Shown: one piece after another, positions 7,587-16,042 of the stretch | How positions within the stretch are numbered: position 1 is the stretch's first letter | Layout: every line of letters starts with the position of its first letter | NCBI GenBank assembly: GCA_905478225.1 | Contig: CAJQHR010000010.1 | Location: 1-40,655 of the forward strand | Direction: 5' to 3' | Length of the DNA stretch: 40,655 nt | DNA from: an uncultured Crocinitomix sp. | Lineage (GTDB): Bacteria > Bacteroidota > Bacteroidia > Flavobacteriales_D > Crocinitomicaceae | The notes under the pieces: generated by a model | What the model saw: the letters and a program-made list of their open reading frames with translations, nothing else | Told to the model about the DNA's origin: nothing | The model's database searches: none | Made by a program: the position numbers and the translations under genes

Positions 7587-7985
7587 ATGAAAAAAGTAAA
7601 TTACATATTAATAGGAATTATAATGGTAGCATCATTTGGATCAGTCGCCCAAGAACTGGCTCCGGATCAAAATCCTAACTACCAAAACAGCGCAGAAAAG
7701 TATGCTGAGAAATCAGATGAGCTAACTGCAACGCAAAGTGAAACCACTCAGGAAACGTATAAAGCATTTGACTGGCGTGAAGCGAAAGCCGAAAAACAGC
7801 AAATTCGTAAAGATCGTCAATATGAAATTCGAAAAATGCGATTACAAAACCGCTACAGATGCGGTAACACCAATAGATATTACAATAACGGAAATCCATA
7901 TGGTAATTACAACAACCAATATTATAACAACGGATATTATGGATTACCAAGTTGTGGAACAGGGCTTTTTTACCCCTTCCATTAA
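7587..7985 (+). CDS. Small secreted Asn/Tyr-rich protein
   Basis: 132 residues. A signal peptide (MKKVNYILIGIIMVASFGSVAQ) is followed by QELAPDQNPNYQNSAEKY, a helical middle (about 25-90) rich in Lys, Arg, Glu and Gln, and a low-complexity tail rich in Asn, Tyr and Gly (about 93-122) with two cysteines. The LAPDQNPNY opening and the TTQETYKAFDWREAK segment recur, as I recall, in secreted proteins of unknown function in other flavobacteria. It is the first gene behind the sigma-54 promoter, followed after 42 bases by the LpoB-like gene, so all probably belong to one envelope-related transcript. Function unknown. Confidence 0.8.
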   Translation: MKKVNYILIGIIMVASFGSVAQELAPDQNPNYQNSAEKYAEKSDELTATQSETTQETYKAFDWREAKAEKQQIRKDRQYEIRKMRLQNRYRCGNTNRYYNNGNPYGNYNNQYYNNGYYGLPSCGTGLFYPFH

Positions 7986-8027
7986 ATAGAACAGAAGCAA
8001 AAAAATTAACGATAAAAACAGAAGATC

Positions 8028-8615
8028 ATGAAAACATTAAAATTTAATCTATTTATTGCAACTATACTGGCACTGTCAGTTCAGAGTTGTATGAGAAGTG
8101 TATCACGAGTTGATCCAGAAAAGGAAATTGATATCAGCGGAAGATGGAATGATGTCGATTCAAAAATAACTGCAGAATCAATGATTGACCAAGTATTAGG
8201 TGAAATCTGGTTGAAGAAGCACATGAATGAAAAGAAAGAGAAACCAGTTATAATTGTTGGGTTCGTAAAAAATAAAAGTCATGAGCATATTGATGCTGAA
8301 ACGTTTATTAAAGATGTTGAAAAATCATTCATTACTTCACAAAAAGTGAGATTGGTACAAGGAGGAGAGAAGCGTGACGCAGTTAGAGGTGAAAGAGCTG
8401 ATCAACAAGATAATTCATCCGTTTCTAACATGAAAAAATGGGGATTAGAAGTAGGAGCAGATTATATGATGCAAGGTTCAATCAACTCAATTGTTGATGC
8501 CTTAGATCGTAAGAAGGTAGTTTATTACCAAATTGATCTTGAGCTTACGAATATGGAGACAAACGAGATTGTTTGGATCGGAGATAAAAAAATCAAAAAA
8601 TTCGTCAAGAATTAA
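8028..8615 (+). CDS. LpoB-like lipoprotein (PBP activator family)
   Basis: 195 residues. Signal peptide with lipobox SVQSC (cysteine at 21). The mature domain opens with DISGRWNDVDSK and includes VIIVGFVKNKSHEHIDAETFIKDVEKSFI and GADYMMQGSINSIVDA, matching the LpoB fold, in which an outer-membrane lipoprotein stimulates a class A penicillin-binding protein from the periplasmic face. In gammaproteobacteria LpoB activates PBP1b; in Bacteroidota the partner is not established, so activation of peptidoglycan synthesis is an inference. It sits between a small secreted protein and a COG3014-type lipoprotein. LpoB and COG3014 genes are also neighbours in some other phyla, which supports a shared role. 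Confidence 0.85.
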   Translation: MKTLKFNLFIATILALSVQSCMRSVSRVDPEKEIDISGRWNDVDSKITAESMIDQVLGEIWLKKHMNEKKEKPVIIVGFVKNKSHEHIDAETFIKDVEKSFITSQKVRLVQGGEKRDAVRGERADQQDNSSVSNMKKWGLEVGADYMMQGSINSIVDALDRKKVVYYQIDLELTNMETNEIVWIGDKKIKKFVKN

Positions 8616-8717
8616 TTAAATGCACTTCGAGAGCATCAATGAGCCTGCTCATAAGACTAAATAAATCGAAGTAAACTTTGACAATAATAAATTATAAAAT
8701 TGAGTAAACAAAAATAT

Positions 8718-8759
8718 CACATTGGGGAGGTTCAACAAACCTGCTCAGTGTGAATTTTT
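8718..8759 (+). terminator. Strong hairpin terminator or attenuator between lpoB-like and COG3014 genes
   Basis: Positions 8718-8732 pair with 8738-8752 (CACATTGGGGAGGTT against AACCTGCTCAGTGTG) through 14 of 15 positions, two of them G-U, around the loop CAACA, and are followed by AATTTTT. It lies 103 bases after the LpoB-like stop codon. It may end that transcript or reduce read-through into the next gene. Confidence 0.7.
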
Positions 8760-8833
8760 CAAACCATTTAAACCAAAAACCAAAGCAGTCTGATTAATGC
8801 ACATGCAAATCAGGCTTCGTAAAAAACGAAATC

Positions 8834-10168
8834 ATGTTTGCAAAAAAAGTCGCACATATCATTATAGCACTTCTTTTAGGAGTTAGCATAAGCGGTTGTG
8901 CCACTTATCATCAAAAAGCGCAGGAAACTGAAAAAGCACTGTTTGCCGGAAACTATACGAAAGCAGAAGAGTCTATCAAAAAAAACAAATTCTTAAAGCG
9001 CAAACGCAACGCACTTTTATATTACTTAGAACTTGGAAAAGTTCAAAACCTAAATGGAGATTTTGCTGCAAGCAATAAAAGCTTGAACAAAGCAGATCAC
9101 ATGATGGAAGAACACCGTAATCTTTTTGAGATGGCAATTGGTATTACGGTTAACCCAGCAATGCAATCTTACAATGTTGAAGGGCATGAACGTATTCTAG
9201 TTCATTATTATAAAGCATTAAACTATTTACAATTAGGTGACATTGAAGAAGCGATTGTTGAAGCGCGCCGAATAGACTTGAGCCAAATGGCAAATGATAA
9301 TGCCGTTGGTGGTAAACTCAAAAAATATGGCAAAGATCCATTTGGATTAATGCTGATGGGAATGATTTACGAGGCGGACAAAGATTATAACAACGCATTC
9401 ATTGCCTATAGCAATGCCAAAAAAATATACGACACGGATGAAACTGGGCTATATAACGGTCAATATCCAGAGAGTTTAGAGCGCGATTTAGTGCGCACGG
9501 CGGATTATGCAGGAAGACAATACAAATCTGATTTGGTAACTGAAGATCTTCCTTTTGGAGAAGCAATTATTTTTTGGGAAAACGGAATGGCTCCAATTAA
9601 AGAAGAAAAGAATCTTTACTTTTCATTAAATGAAGAAAACGGTAACTTCTTTTTTACATCTGATCAAATTCATGTACCAGTAGATTATGATTTTGGGAAA
9701 GATGATGAAGATTTCGACCCAAGTGATATTGGAATGATTCGTTTAGCATTGCCTTATTATATCCAGCGAAACAACGCTGTACAATTAGCTTATGTGACGC
9801 ATAACAACAAACGTAAAAACTTACATTTAATTGAGGACATTAGTGCTTTAGCTTTCCAGATTGAACGGGACAACTATTTTAAGGAACTTGGAAAAAATCT
9901 TTTACGCATTGCGATTAAAAAAGTAAGCGAATTAGCTGCAGGTGATCGGAACGAATATGTTGGATTGGCCATGAATATCGCAAATGTAGCTACTGAAAAA
10001 GCAGACACTAGAAACTGGCAATCACTACCAAGCCAAATTCACTATACCCGTATTCCTTTAGAGGAAGGATTGAATACTATTTCTGTGAATTGTAGCAATG
10101 GACAAACGCAAACTTTTGAGATTCGAGGAAGTGGCGGAAAGGTTTTTCGGAACGTTGTAACTTACTAG
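8834..10168 (+). CDS. COG3014-type TPR lipoprotein
   Basis: 444 residues. Lipoprotein signal with SGC lipobox (cysteine at 22), so membrane-anchored and facing the periplasm. The first half, about residues 25-235, is helical with TPR-like repeats, including the conserved HYYKALNYLQLGDIEEAIVEARR segment. The second half is beta-rich and ends IPLEEGLNTISVNCSNGQTQTFEIRGSGGKVFRNVV. This two-part layout matches the uncharacterised family COG3014. The function is unknown; its link with an LpoB-like gene suggests a cell-wall or outer-membrane assembly role. A hairpin lies just upstream, so it may have its own promoter or depend on read-through from the sigma-54 promoter. Confidence 0.82.
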   Translation: MFAKKVAHIIIALLLGVSISGCATYHQKAQETEKALFAGNYTKAEESIKKNKFLKRKRNALLYYLELGKVQNLNGDFAASNKSLNKADHMMEEHRNLFEMAIGITVNPAMQSYNVEGHERILVHYYKALNYLQLGDIEEAIVEARRIDLSQMANDNAVGGKLKKYGKDPFGLMLMGMIYEADKDYNNAFIAYSNAKKIYDTDETGLYNGQYPESLERDLVRTADYAGRQYKSDLVTEDLPFGEAIIFWENGMAPIKEEKNLYFSLNEENGNFFFTSDQIHVPVDYDFGKDDEDFDPSDIGMIRLALPYYIQRNNAVQLAYVTHNNKRKNLHLIEDISALAFQIERDNYFKELGKNLLRIAIKKVSELAAGDRNEYVGLAMNIANVATEKADTRNWQSLPSQIHYTRIPLEEGLNTISVNCSNGQTQTFEIRGSGGKVFRNVVTY

Positions 10169-10288
10169 GCGTGTTTTAGTTTTAAGTCTTGACAGTTATC
10201 GTGTTGTTTTTAGTAAATATTGCTAATGGGAGACCAACAAATTGTTCAAAAAATGGTAAAAGAATAAGTTCACTTTAACCGGAATAGA

Positions 10289-10325
10289 AAATGGGATAGT
10301 GATTAAGTAAATCATTATCCCATTT
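10289..10325. terminator. Bidirectional terminator between convergent genes
   Basis: A 15-bp stem, AAATGGGATAGTGAT (10289-10303) with ATCATTATCCCATTT (10311-10325), has one G-U pair and a 7-base loop. It sits between the convergent COG3014-type and SDR genes, with short A/T runs on both sides, and could end transcription in either direction. Confidence 0.75.
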
Positions 10326-10359
10326 AAATATTATGCACGATAATAAAACGCAATTGAAA

Positions 10360-11418
10360 CTACTTTGGTTTATGAATTACACCCTCCTCAATCAAGTGTG
10401 CGAAAAAGTCATTAATCGTTTCAGATAACGGACGATAGTTCATTCCTAATTTCTCAATACTTTTGCTATTATCCGCTTTAAATGGATAGCCAATGTTTTT
10501 AGCTACCATTTTACGCGGCATACCCTGTGATGGGCCAGCCAACCACACCATAAACTTTGGCAATTTTCTTGAAGGCAGTGGGTAATTTGGATAGTTCGGT
10601 TTAAGCATTGCTGCAAGGCCTAAAAAGCTTGAGTTTTCTGCAGAAATGATATGTCTTCCTTCTGCTTCCGGAGTGAACCCTGCCCGGAAATGAGCTGTTG
10701 CTAAATCACGCACATCCACTGCGCCAATATTAAATGCAGGCGCGCCCATTTTCATGTCGCCGTTCCCCATCATTTTCATAATTTCAAATGTTTCTGAAGT
10801 TCCATGCGGATTGATCCCAGGTCCTATTACAAATGAAGGATTTACCACAACAACATCCCATTGCTCTTGCGCCTTCATCATTTTCCATGCTTCCTTTTCA
10901 GCTAACGTTTTTGAATAAGAATAAGGTTGATGATCTAGTGAAGAGGTTGTATTCCATACGTCCTCTGTCATAGTTTGATTAGGCATACTCAAAGTGTCTT
11001 TTGCATCTCCATAAATGGCGGCACAGCTGCTTGTAACTACAACTCTTTTTACCGAACCAAACTTCGTTGCAGCGTTCAGCACATTTTGTGTTCCCTTTAA
11101 TGCCGGGTCAATTAAATCCTTTTGCGGATCCTTAATTGAAAGTGTAAAAGGAGAAGCAGTGTGAAAAATTAGTTCACAACCTTGGGTGGCGGCATCAAAG
11201 GAACCTTCCTCCAATAAATCTGCCTTGAAGTACTTTATACTCCCAGGGGAATTGGCGGCAATTGCATCCAGGTATTTTGTTTTTTCTTGATTCTCGGGAC
11301 TTCTTACCGCGGCGTGCACAGTCATTCCTTCTTTTAATAATTTCTCCACTAAGCGTCCTGCAACATATCCTGTTGCGCCGGTTACCATTACTGGTTTTGA
11401 TTGATCTATCTTTTTCAT
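10360..11418 (-). CDS. NAD(P)-dependent reductase, extended SDR (dihydroflavonol reductase-like)
   Basis: 352 residues. Rossmann nucleotide-binding motif TGATGYVAG (13-21), VTSSCAAIYG with the catalytic serine (about 130-131) and the YxxxK pair YSYSK (Y166, K170) show an active extended short-chain dehydrogenase. The arrangement, including FHTASPF and VVNPSFVIGPG, fits the dihydroflavonol-4-reductase/aldehyde reductase subgroup, which reduces ketones or aldehydes with NADPH in the cytoplasm. The natural substrate cannot be told. The gene starts 10 bases after a TetR-family regulator on the same strand, so both probably share one repressible promoter, as in stress- or xenobiotic-inducible reductase operons. 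Confidence 0.88.
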   Translation of the reverse strand: MKKIDQSKPVMVTGATGYVAGRLVEKLLKEGMTVHAAVRSPENQEKTKYLDAIAANSPGSIKYFKADLLEEGSFDAATQGCELIFHTASPFTLSIKDPQKDLIDPALKGTQNVLNAATKFGSVKRVVVTSSCAAIYGDAKDTLSMPNQTMTEDVWNTTSSLDHQPYSYSKTLAEKEAWKMMKAQEQWDVVVVNPSFVIGPGINPHGTSETFEIMKMMGNGDMKMGAPAFNIGAVDVRDLATAHFRAGFTPEAEGRHIISAENSSFLGLAAMLKPNYPNYPLPSRKLPKFMVWLAGPSQGMPRKMVAKNIGYPFKADNSKSIEKLGMNYRPLSETINDFFAHLIEEGVIHKPK

Positions 11419-11428
11419 AATCTATGTA

Positions 11429-11956
11429 TTAATCTAAATTGTATTTTATTTTTAAAGCGTTCAGCGTCTTCGCTGGATCATATTGTTCATCTTTTAGCAG
11501 TATTACGGTAGCTGCTCCGTCCAATATCATTTCCAAAATAGTACCTTCAGCCTTGGGATCTTCATAGCCCAATTCAGCAAAAGCCGCTGTTGATTTTTCA
11601 AACATGAGCTCAAATGAAATGCTATTGTATTTTTGTTGTTGCCATTTTAGGGCATATATTAATCGCCAAAATTTATGCTCAGCTTGGTCAATTTGAAAAG
11701 GAATTGAAATAATGGCGCTTAGAATTTCTTTGGGGTCCGTCATTTCAAAAATAGGTGCGAAATACGCTGTTCCCATTTCTTGTCCTTGCTCTAAAATGGC
11801 ATTTAACAATCCTTCTTTATTTTTAAAATGCCTAAAAATCAATCCTTCAGATACACCCGCAGCTTTCGCTATTTTATTGGTAGATGTTCCATGAAACCCC
11901 TCTTCTGCAAAGAGTTCCAGGGCGTTGGTTAGTATCTTAATTTGTTTTTCTGCCAT
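11429..11956 (-). CDS. TetR-family transcriptional regulator
   Basis: 175 residues. The N-terminal helix-turn-helix is clear (EGFHGTSTNKIAKAAGVSEG followed by LIFRHFKNKEGL, about residues 19-50), and the remaining 120 residues are helical, as expected for a ligand-binding and dimerisation domain. TetR proteins repress their targets and release DNA on ligand binding. A 14-bp palindrome six bases before its start codon is the probable operator, so it should regulate itself and the downstream SDR gene in one operon. The ligand is unknown. Length and motifs are complete. Confidence 0.92.
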   Translation of the reverse strand: MAEKQIKILTNALELFAEEGFHGTSTNKIAKAAGVSEGLIFRHFKNKEGLLNAILEQGQEMGTAYFAPIFEMTDPKEILSAIISIPFQIDQAEHKFWRLIYALKWQQQKYNSISFELMFEKSTAAFAELGYEDPKAEGTILEMILDGAATVILLKDEQYDPAKTLNALKIKYNLD

Positions 11957-11961
11957 AATAA

Positions 11962-11975
11962 TGAGTGATTACTCA
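11962..11975. promoter_or_regulatory. Palindromic TetR operator candidate
   Basis: TGAGTGATTACTCA has 5-bp arms TGAGT and ACTCA around GATT and lies just upstream of the tetR start codon. TGAGTNNNNACTCA-type sites are common AcrR/TetR-like operators that overlap the promoter of the regulator itself. Confidence 0.65.
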
Positions 11976-12155
11976 CTTACAAGTGTAGTAAAAAACTTGA
12001 TTCCACAAAAAATAAATATCATTCCCGCGAAATTACTAACAGTAAAACGACAGTTTCATGAATGTCTTCATGATTAGAGATCGAGACTTTTTTACGCTTT
12101 AAAAAAATGATGTTGAAATTCCGTTGGAGAATTCAAACGATATAACATTTTAAAA

Positions 12156-13052
12156 TCACCTTCCAAAGCCGTCATAATATTCTTCAAGATAGCTTTCATA
12201 CTCATATATCATTTCGATATTTTCTACTTCAATATCCGATAATTTACCCCGAATATCTGTCCCCATTGGCATGTACCAATCATATCCTTCGAACAAAGTC
12301 CGCCATTCTTTATTCTTAAAACAATAGCCATGGCGTGCATAAATTTCATTTCGCATTTCTGTCAATTCGTATTCAGTCAAATTGGCCAAATCATCATCCG
12401 CTAATAAGCGTTGCGAGGCTTCCGGATAGGTTCCTAAAGTAGCATCATATTCAAATAGACGTTTTTTCAATTCATAGGTTTTAGCAGAATTTCCTTTTTC
12501 CTTATATGGCGTCCAGTTCCCTTTGACTAGCTCGTCCGAAGCATCTAAAGTAAATTCAAATATTCCGTCATATTGGTCATCACCAGGCTCTTTTAATGTG
12601 AATGTATAACGGTCTTCTTCCATTAAATCAAAAGTCCCTGAAACCTTGCGAAAATTTCCTGCACAAACAGAATATCCTTCTGCACTGCCGTTTGCCGTTT
12701 CAAAAATGGTCAGGTTGATTTTATTTTTTCCAAAAGCTCCCACATAACATCCTAAAATTTGGTCAACTGTTTGATCTACCAGCGGAAACATTCCGTCAAT
12801 AAAGGACTGATTGATGTCTTTATCTCCGCCGATTGTTCTAGGACTCTCATCATATAAGGTAGCTGATAATGACTCATCCAACTCTTCTACTGCAGGATCA
12901 TTTGTCTCAATATTGGTTGTTTCATCCTGCTCATTGGTTTCTGGTGGATCAGATGTTGGAGCACGACAAGCCGTTATAAAAATAAAACTCGTTGCGAAAA
13001 GTAGTTGCATTAAAATGGGAGTGTTTCTTCCTTTTTTCATCTTCATTGTCAT
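12156..13052 (-). CDS. YARHG-domain lipoprotein
   Basis: 298 residues. Lipoprotein signal with FITAC (cysteine at 29), then an acidic, Thr/Glu/Asp-rich linker (30-65). The middle (about 70-200) is beta-rich and reads like a small lipocalin-like domain (INLTIFETANGSAEGY, RYTFTLKE, GIFEFTLDASDELVKGNW). The C-terminus carries a YARHG domain (about 225-298): LTEYELTEMRNEIYARHGYCFKN, FEGYDWYMP and LSDIEVENIEMI. YARHG domains are extracytoplasmic and of unknown function, common in Bacteroidota and Firmicutes. It is divergent from the DUF2306 gene, with only 14 bases between annotated starts, so the true start of that neighbour is probably further in. Confidence 0.85.
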   Translation of the reverse strand: MTMKMKKGRNTPILMQLLFATSFIFITACRAPTSDPPETNEQDETTNIETNDPAVEELDESLSATLYDESPRTIGGDKDINQSFIDGMFPLVDQTVDQILGCYVGAFGKNKINLTIFETANGSAEGYSVCAGNFRKVSGTFDLMEEDRYTFTLKEPGDDQYDGIFEFTLDASDELVKGNWTPYKEKGNSAKTYELKKRLFEYDATLGTYPEASQRLLADDDLANLTEYELTEMRNEIYARHGYCFKNKEWRTLFEGYDWYMPMGTDIRGKLSDIEVENIEMIYEYESYLEEYYDGFGR

Positions 13053-13066
13053 TCATTTAAACTATT

Positions 13067-13771
13067 TTGGTTTCATCAAACGAATGTAAATTACAGATTA
13101 TTTTGAAAAAGCTTATCAGAATCTTACTTATTCTATTATTTGCATTCTTTACACTATTAATGGTGCTCATTACCATCCCATATTTCTCATTAGAGACAGA
13201 TGTGGCATTTTTACGCATTAAACAGTGGGTATTTCGACTCTTCCCAACTTCGGTTTCAAATATTTGGATTACAGCTTTTTACATTCACGTTTTTACAAGT
13301 GTATTCGCCTTAATTGCAGGTTTCACACAATTTAGCAAGCGGTTTCTAAGGAAAAAAACGCACAGAATTATGGGAGCAATCTACATTGTGACGGTTCTTT
13401 TATTGACGGGACCTTCTGGACTAGTTATGGGTTTTTTCGCAAATGGAGGACCCTTATCTGTTGTAGCATTTAGTACTTTAGCGCTATTGTGGTGGTGGTT
13501 TACATTTAAAGCGTACACAGCCATTCGCAATCGAGACTATGAAGCACATAGCAAGTTTATGTATCGAAGTTTTGCGCTTACGCTATCGGCTGTTACACTC
13601 CGTTTGTGGAAATATGTCATTGTAAATTATTTGTATGAAATGCCACCTATGGATCTTTACCGCCTCGTAGCATGGCTTGGCTGGGTGCCTAATCTAATTT
13701 TGGCAGAAATCCTGATTTACAAAGGGTTCCACTTGAAATTATTGAGCAAAAAACTTAACCACCCCCATTAG
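13067..13771 (+). CDS. DUF2306 membrane protein
   Basis: Up to 234 residues with about six hydrophobic helices, so an inner-membrane protein. The conserved features of DUF2306 are present: AFYIHVFTSVFALIAGFTQF, the KTHRIMGAIYI segment with its histidine, and a later HSKFMYRSFALTLSAVTLR with a second conserved histidine. These histidines hint at metal or haem binding, but no function is established. The ATG at 13067 begins only 14 bases from the divergent YARHG start and gives an odd polar N-terminus; an in-frame TTG at 13103, just ahead of KKLIRILLILL, is more likely to be the real start. Confidence 0.78.
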   Translation: MVSSNECKLQIILKKLIRILLILLFAFFTLLMVLITIPYFSLETDVAFLRIKQWVFRLFPTSVSNIWITAFYIHVFTSVFALIAGFTQFSKRFLRKKTHRIMGAIYIVTVLLLTGPSGLVMGFFANGGPLSVVAFSTLALLWWWFTFKAYTAIRNRDYEAHSKFMYRSFALTLSAVTLRLWKYVIVNYLYEMPPMDLYRLVAWLGWVPNLILAEILIYKGFHLKLLSKKLNHPH

Positions 13772-13888
13772 AAATTTGCAGAACTACTACGTCAGTCAGT
13801 CAATAGCGCACTGATAACGCAGATTATTCTGATTTTCAATGATCTTAAAAAAGCTGTGAAAAACGCCAAGGGGTGCTTTGTGCAAATA

Positions 13889-13931
13889 CTCTTACCTATT
13901 GCCCTAATGCCTAATCACCTCTTACCTTATC
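13889..13931. repeat. Degenerate low-complexity repeat next to the recJ stop
   Basis: A T/C-rich stretch built from variants of the same words (CTTACCTATTGCC, CCTAATGCCTAATC, CTCTTACCTTATCCC). Upstream, 13797-13845 also holds GTCAGTCAGTCA and ACTGATAACGCAGATTATTCTGAT. It looks like a decayed short tandem array of the kind seen in flavobacterial intergenic DNA. No gene is visible between 13772 and 13932. Confidence 0.3.
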
Positions 13932-13932
13932 C

Positions 13933-15651
13933 CTAAAACCGAATATCCTTAATCATTAGCTGCAGCGTTGTTCTACCTTGCCAAAAATTCTCGCCTATTG
14001 TATACACAATATCGAACGGTTCATTAATTATTCGAGTCATTAAATGCCCAAAACCAAAAGCAATGGCCTCTACAATAATTTCTGGGTATTCTGCTTGGCG
14101 AATAGAAAGCTTAACATGCTCGTCCTTTAATAACCTGGAATAGCCTGTGTCTTTGACTTGCCGGCTAACAAAAACTGGTGACATATTATCTGGACCGAAC
14201 GGCGCCAACTGTTTCAAAACACGATAAAATTTCGGAATTCCACCCAATTGATTTTCAAAAATATCTCTAAAGTCTATTTCCGTATCAATTTCAATTTCCG
14301 GCACCAACATGTCTTCTGTTAAAATGTCTTGTGCAACTGAATCGAACTTTAATTTAAAAGCTGGAACATTATCCAGAGGCATGGTTAATCCTGCAGCGAA
14401 ATAGTGTCCACCGAATTGAGTTAGCAAGTCAGCACATTCTGCAATAGCGTCATGAATATTAAAGCCCTTAATACTGCGAGCAGAGCCTACAGCTTCGCCG
14501 TTTGATTCTGTCAAAACAATTGTTGGTCGATAATACGATTCAATCAGCCGAGATGCAACGATTCCCACCACTCCTTTATGCCAATTTGGATCAAAAATCA
14601 CCGTTGATTTTGCATTTAATAACCAATCGTCTTTTTCAATTTCCGCCATGGCTTCAGCAGTTATTGAGCGGTCTATTCCTTTACGGGTTTCATTGTGCGT
14701 ATTAATGAGTTTACTCACCTCCTCAACCTCATCAATTGACTGGGCTAATAAAAGCTCCACGGCTTTATTTCCAGATGCTATTCGACCCGCCGCATTAATT
14801 CTCGGCGCAATTGAAAACACAACATCCATAATCGATAAATCTCCTTTGGTATTGGATAATTCTAAAATCCGTTTAAAGCCTATTCTTGGAGTTTCGTTGA
14901 GTAATTGAAGACCAAAATAAGCCAATATTCGATTCTCTCCAGTCATTGAAACGATATCTGCACCAATACTTACAACCACCAGATCCATCAAATTCACAAT
15001 ATTATCAAATGATCGATTGGCTATTTGATTCAAGGCTTGCACTAATTTAAATCCTACGCCACAACCAGATAGTTCTTTATAAGGATATGGGCAATTGATT
15101 TGTTTGGGGTTCAATAAAATACAAGGTGGCAGTTCTGTTCCGGGTAAATGATGATCACAGACTATAAAGTCAACACCATTTTCCTTGGCATAGGTTATTT
15201 GTTCAATTGCCTTAGTTCCGCAATCGAGTGCAATGACCAAAGAAAAACTATTATCAATAGCAAAGTCTACCCCTGTCATTGAAATACCATACCCTTCTTT
15301 ATACCGATCAGGAATGTAATAGCCCACTTGCTCATATTCTCGCGTTAAATACTCGTAAATGAGCGCTACAGAAGTTGTTCCATCTACATCATAATCACCA
15401 TAAACTAATATATTTTCACCGTTGAGTATGGCGGTTGATATGCGTTCAACTGCCAATTGCATGTTCAACATTTCGAATGGATCATGTAACTCATCCAAAC
15501 TCGGGCGAAAAAATGCTTTCGCAGCTTCAAAATTTTGAATTTTGCGCTGCCCTAAAATTGTTGCAATTGGTTTTGAAACACCGAGTTGCTCAATTAATCG
15601 AACAATCGTGTCTTGATCTGTACTTTCCTTAAAGACCCATCTTTTATCCAT
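13933..15651 (-). CDS. recJ: Single-stranded-DNA-specific exonuclease RecJ
   Basis: 572 residues, normal for RecJ. RecJ degrades single-stranded DNA 5' to 3' in recombination, mismatch and base-excision repair. DHH-domain motifs are complete: GDYDVDGTTS (metal ligands D86, D88, D90), ALDCGT (about 141-146), CDHHLP (D166, H167, H168) and an SIGADIVSMTGENR segment. The DHHA1 domain has the FGGHYFAAG motif (about 413-421), followed by the C-terminal OB-like domain that ends LQLMIKDIRF. The start gives the usual MxxRWxF opening. Upstream is a divergent small secreted-protein gene, with TATCTTAG at 15697-15704 on that side. Confidence 0.95.
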   Translation of the reverse strand: MDKRWVFKESTDQDTIVRLIEQLGVSKPIATILGQRKIQNFEAAKAFFRPSLDELHDPFEMLNMQLAVERISTAILNGENILVYGDYDVDGTTSVALIYEYLTREYEQVGYYIPDRYKEGYGISMTGVDFAIDNSFSLVIALDCGTKAIEQITYAKENGVDFIVCDHHLPGTELPPCILLNPKQINCPYPYKELSGCGVGFKLVQALNQIANRSFDNIVNLMDLVVVSIGADIVSMTGENRILAYFGLQLLNETPRIGFKRILELSNTKGDLSIMDVVFSIAPRINAAGRIASGNKAVELLLAQSIDEVEEVSKLINTHNETRKGIDRSITAEAMAEIEKDDWLLNAKSTVIFDPNWHKGVVGIVASRLIESYYRPTIVLTESNGEAVGSARSIKGFNIHDAIAECADLLTQFGGHYFAAGLTMPLDNVPAFKLKFDSVAQDILTEDMLVPEIEIDTEIDFRDIFENQLGGIPKFYRVLKQLAPFGPDNMSPVFVSRQVKDTGYSRLLKDEHVKLSIRQAEYPEIIVEAIAFGFGHLMTRIINEPFDIVYTIGENFWQGRTTLQLMIKDIRF

Positions 15652-15793
15652 GAATTTAAGCGTTTATAAAGAAACTAATTAGATTTAATCTTTTCGTATC
15701 TTAGAAGTTTATTGGGGTCGAATGTTAAAGATAATTTAAAAGTCGATTTGATATTGGTTTCGAGATCATTTTTTTATTTTTAAGAAAAAAACT

Positions 15794-16042
15794 ATGCTTC
15801 ACCTCTTCAAAATAGTATTCATTTTAACCCTAACTCCAGTTTATGGGCAAGACAATGAAGAAGTATATTCCATTTATTTTAATCAAAAAGAACTTGATTT
15901 TAGAAGTTTAAAAGGGAAAAAGACAAAATTAGAGGGAGCAACAACCTCCATTTTAAATCCAACAAAAGCCGAATGGAAAGTTTTAATGAAACACTTTAAG
16001 GAATACGATCGGTATCACGAAATTGCTAAAGGTTCAGATTAA
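15794..16042 (+). CDS. Small secreted protein of unknown function
   Basis: 82 residues. A signal peptide (MLHLFKIVFILTLTPVYGQ) is followed by a 63-residue basic domain with the segments VYSIYFNQKELDF and AEWKVLMKHFKEYDRY. No cysteine, no lipobox and no family that I recognise. Its stop codon overlaps the stop of the opposite STAS-like gene by four bases. A possible -7 box, TATCTTAG, lies 90 bases upstream. Coding character is reasonable but not strong. Confidence 0.55.
   Translation: MLHLFKIVFILTLTPVYGQDNEEVYSIYFNQKELDFRSLKGKKTKLEGATTSILNPTKAEWKVLMKHFKEYDRYHEIAKGSD

Noticed and set aside
10360-11956. TetR-SDR pair as part of a biosynthetic cluster
   Set aside because: No further enzymes of secondary metabolism lie next to it; the pair is a common solitary arrangement.
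13067-13102. N-terminal residues MVSSNECKLQII of the DUF2306 protein
   Set aside because: Start is only 14 bases from a divergent start codon, and the residues are not typical of a membrane protein; a TTG at 13103 is more likely.
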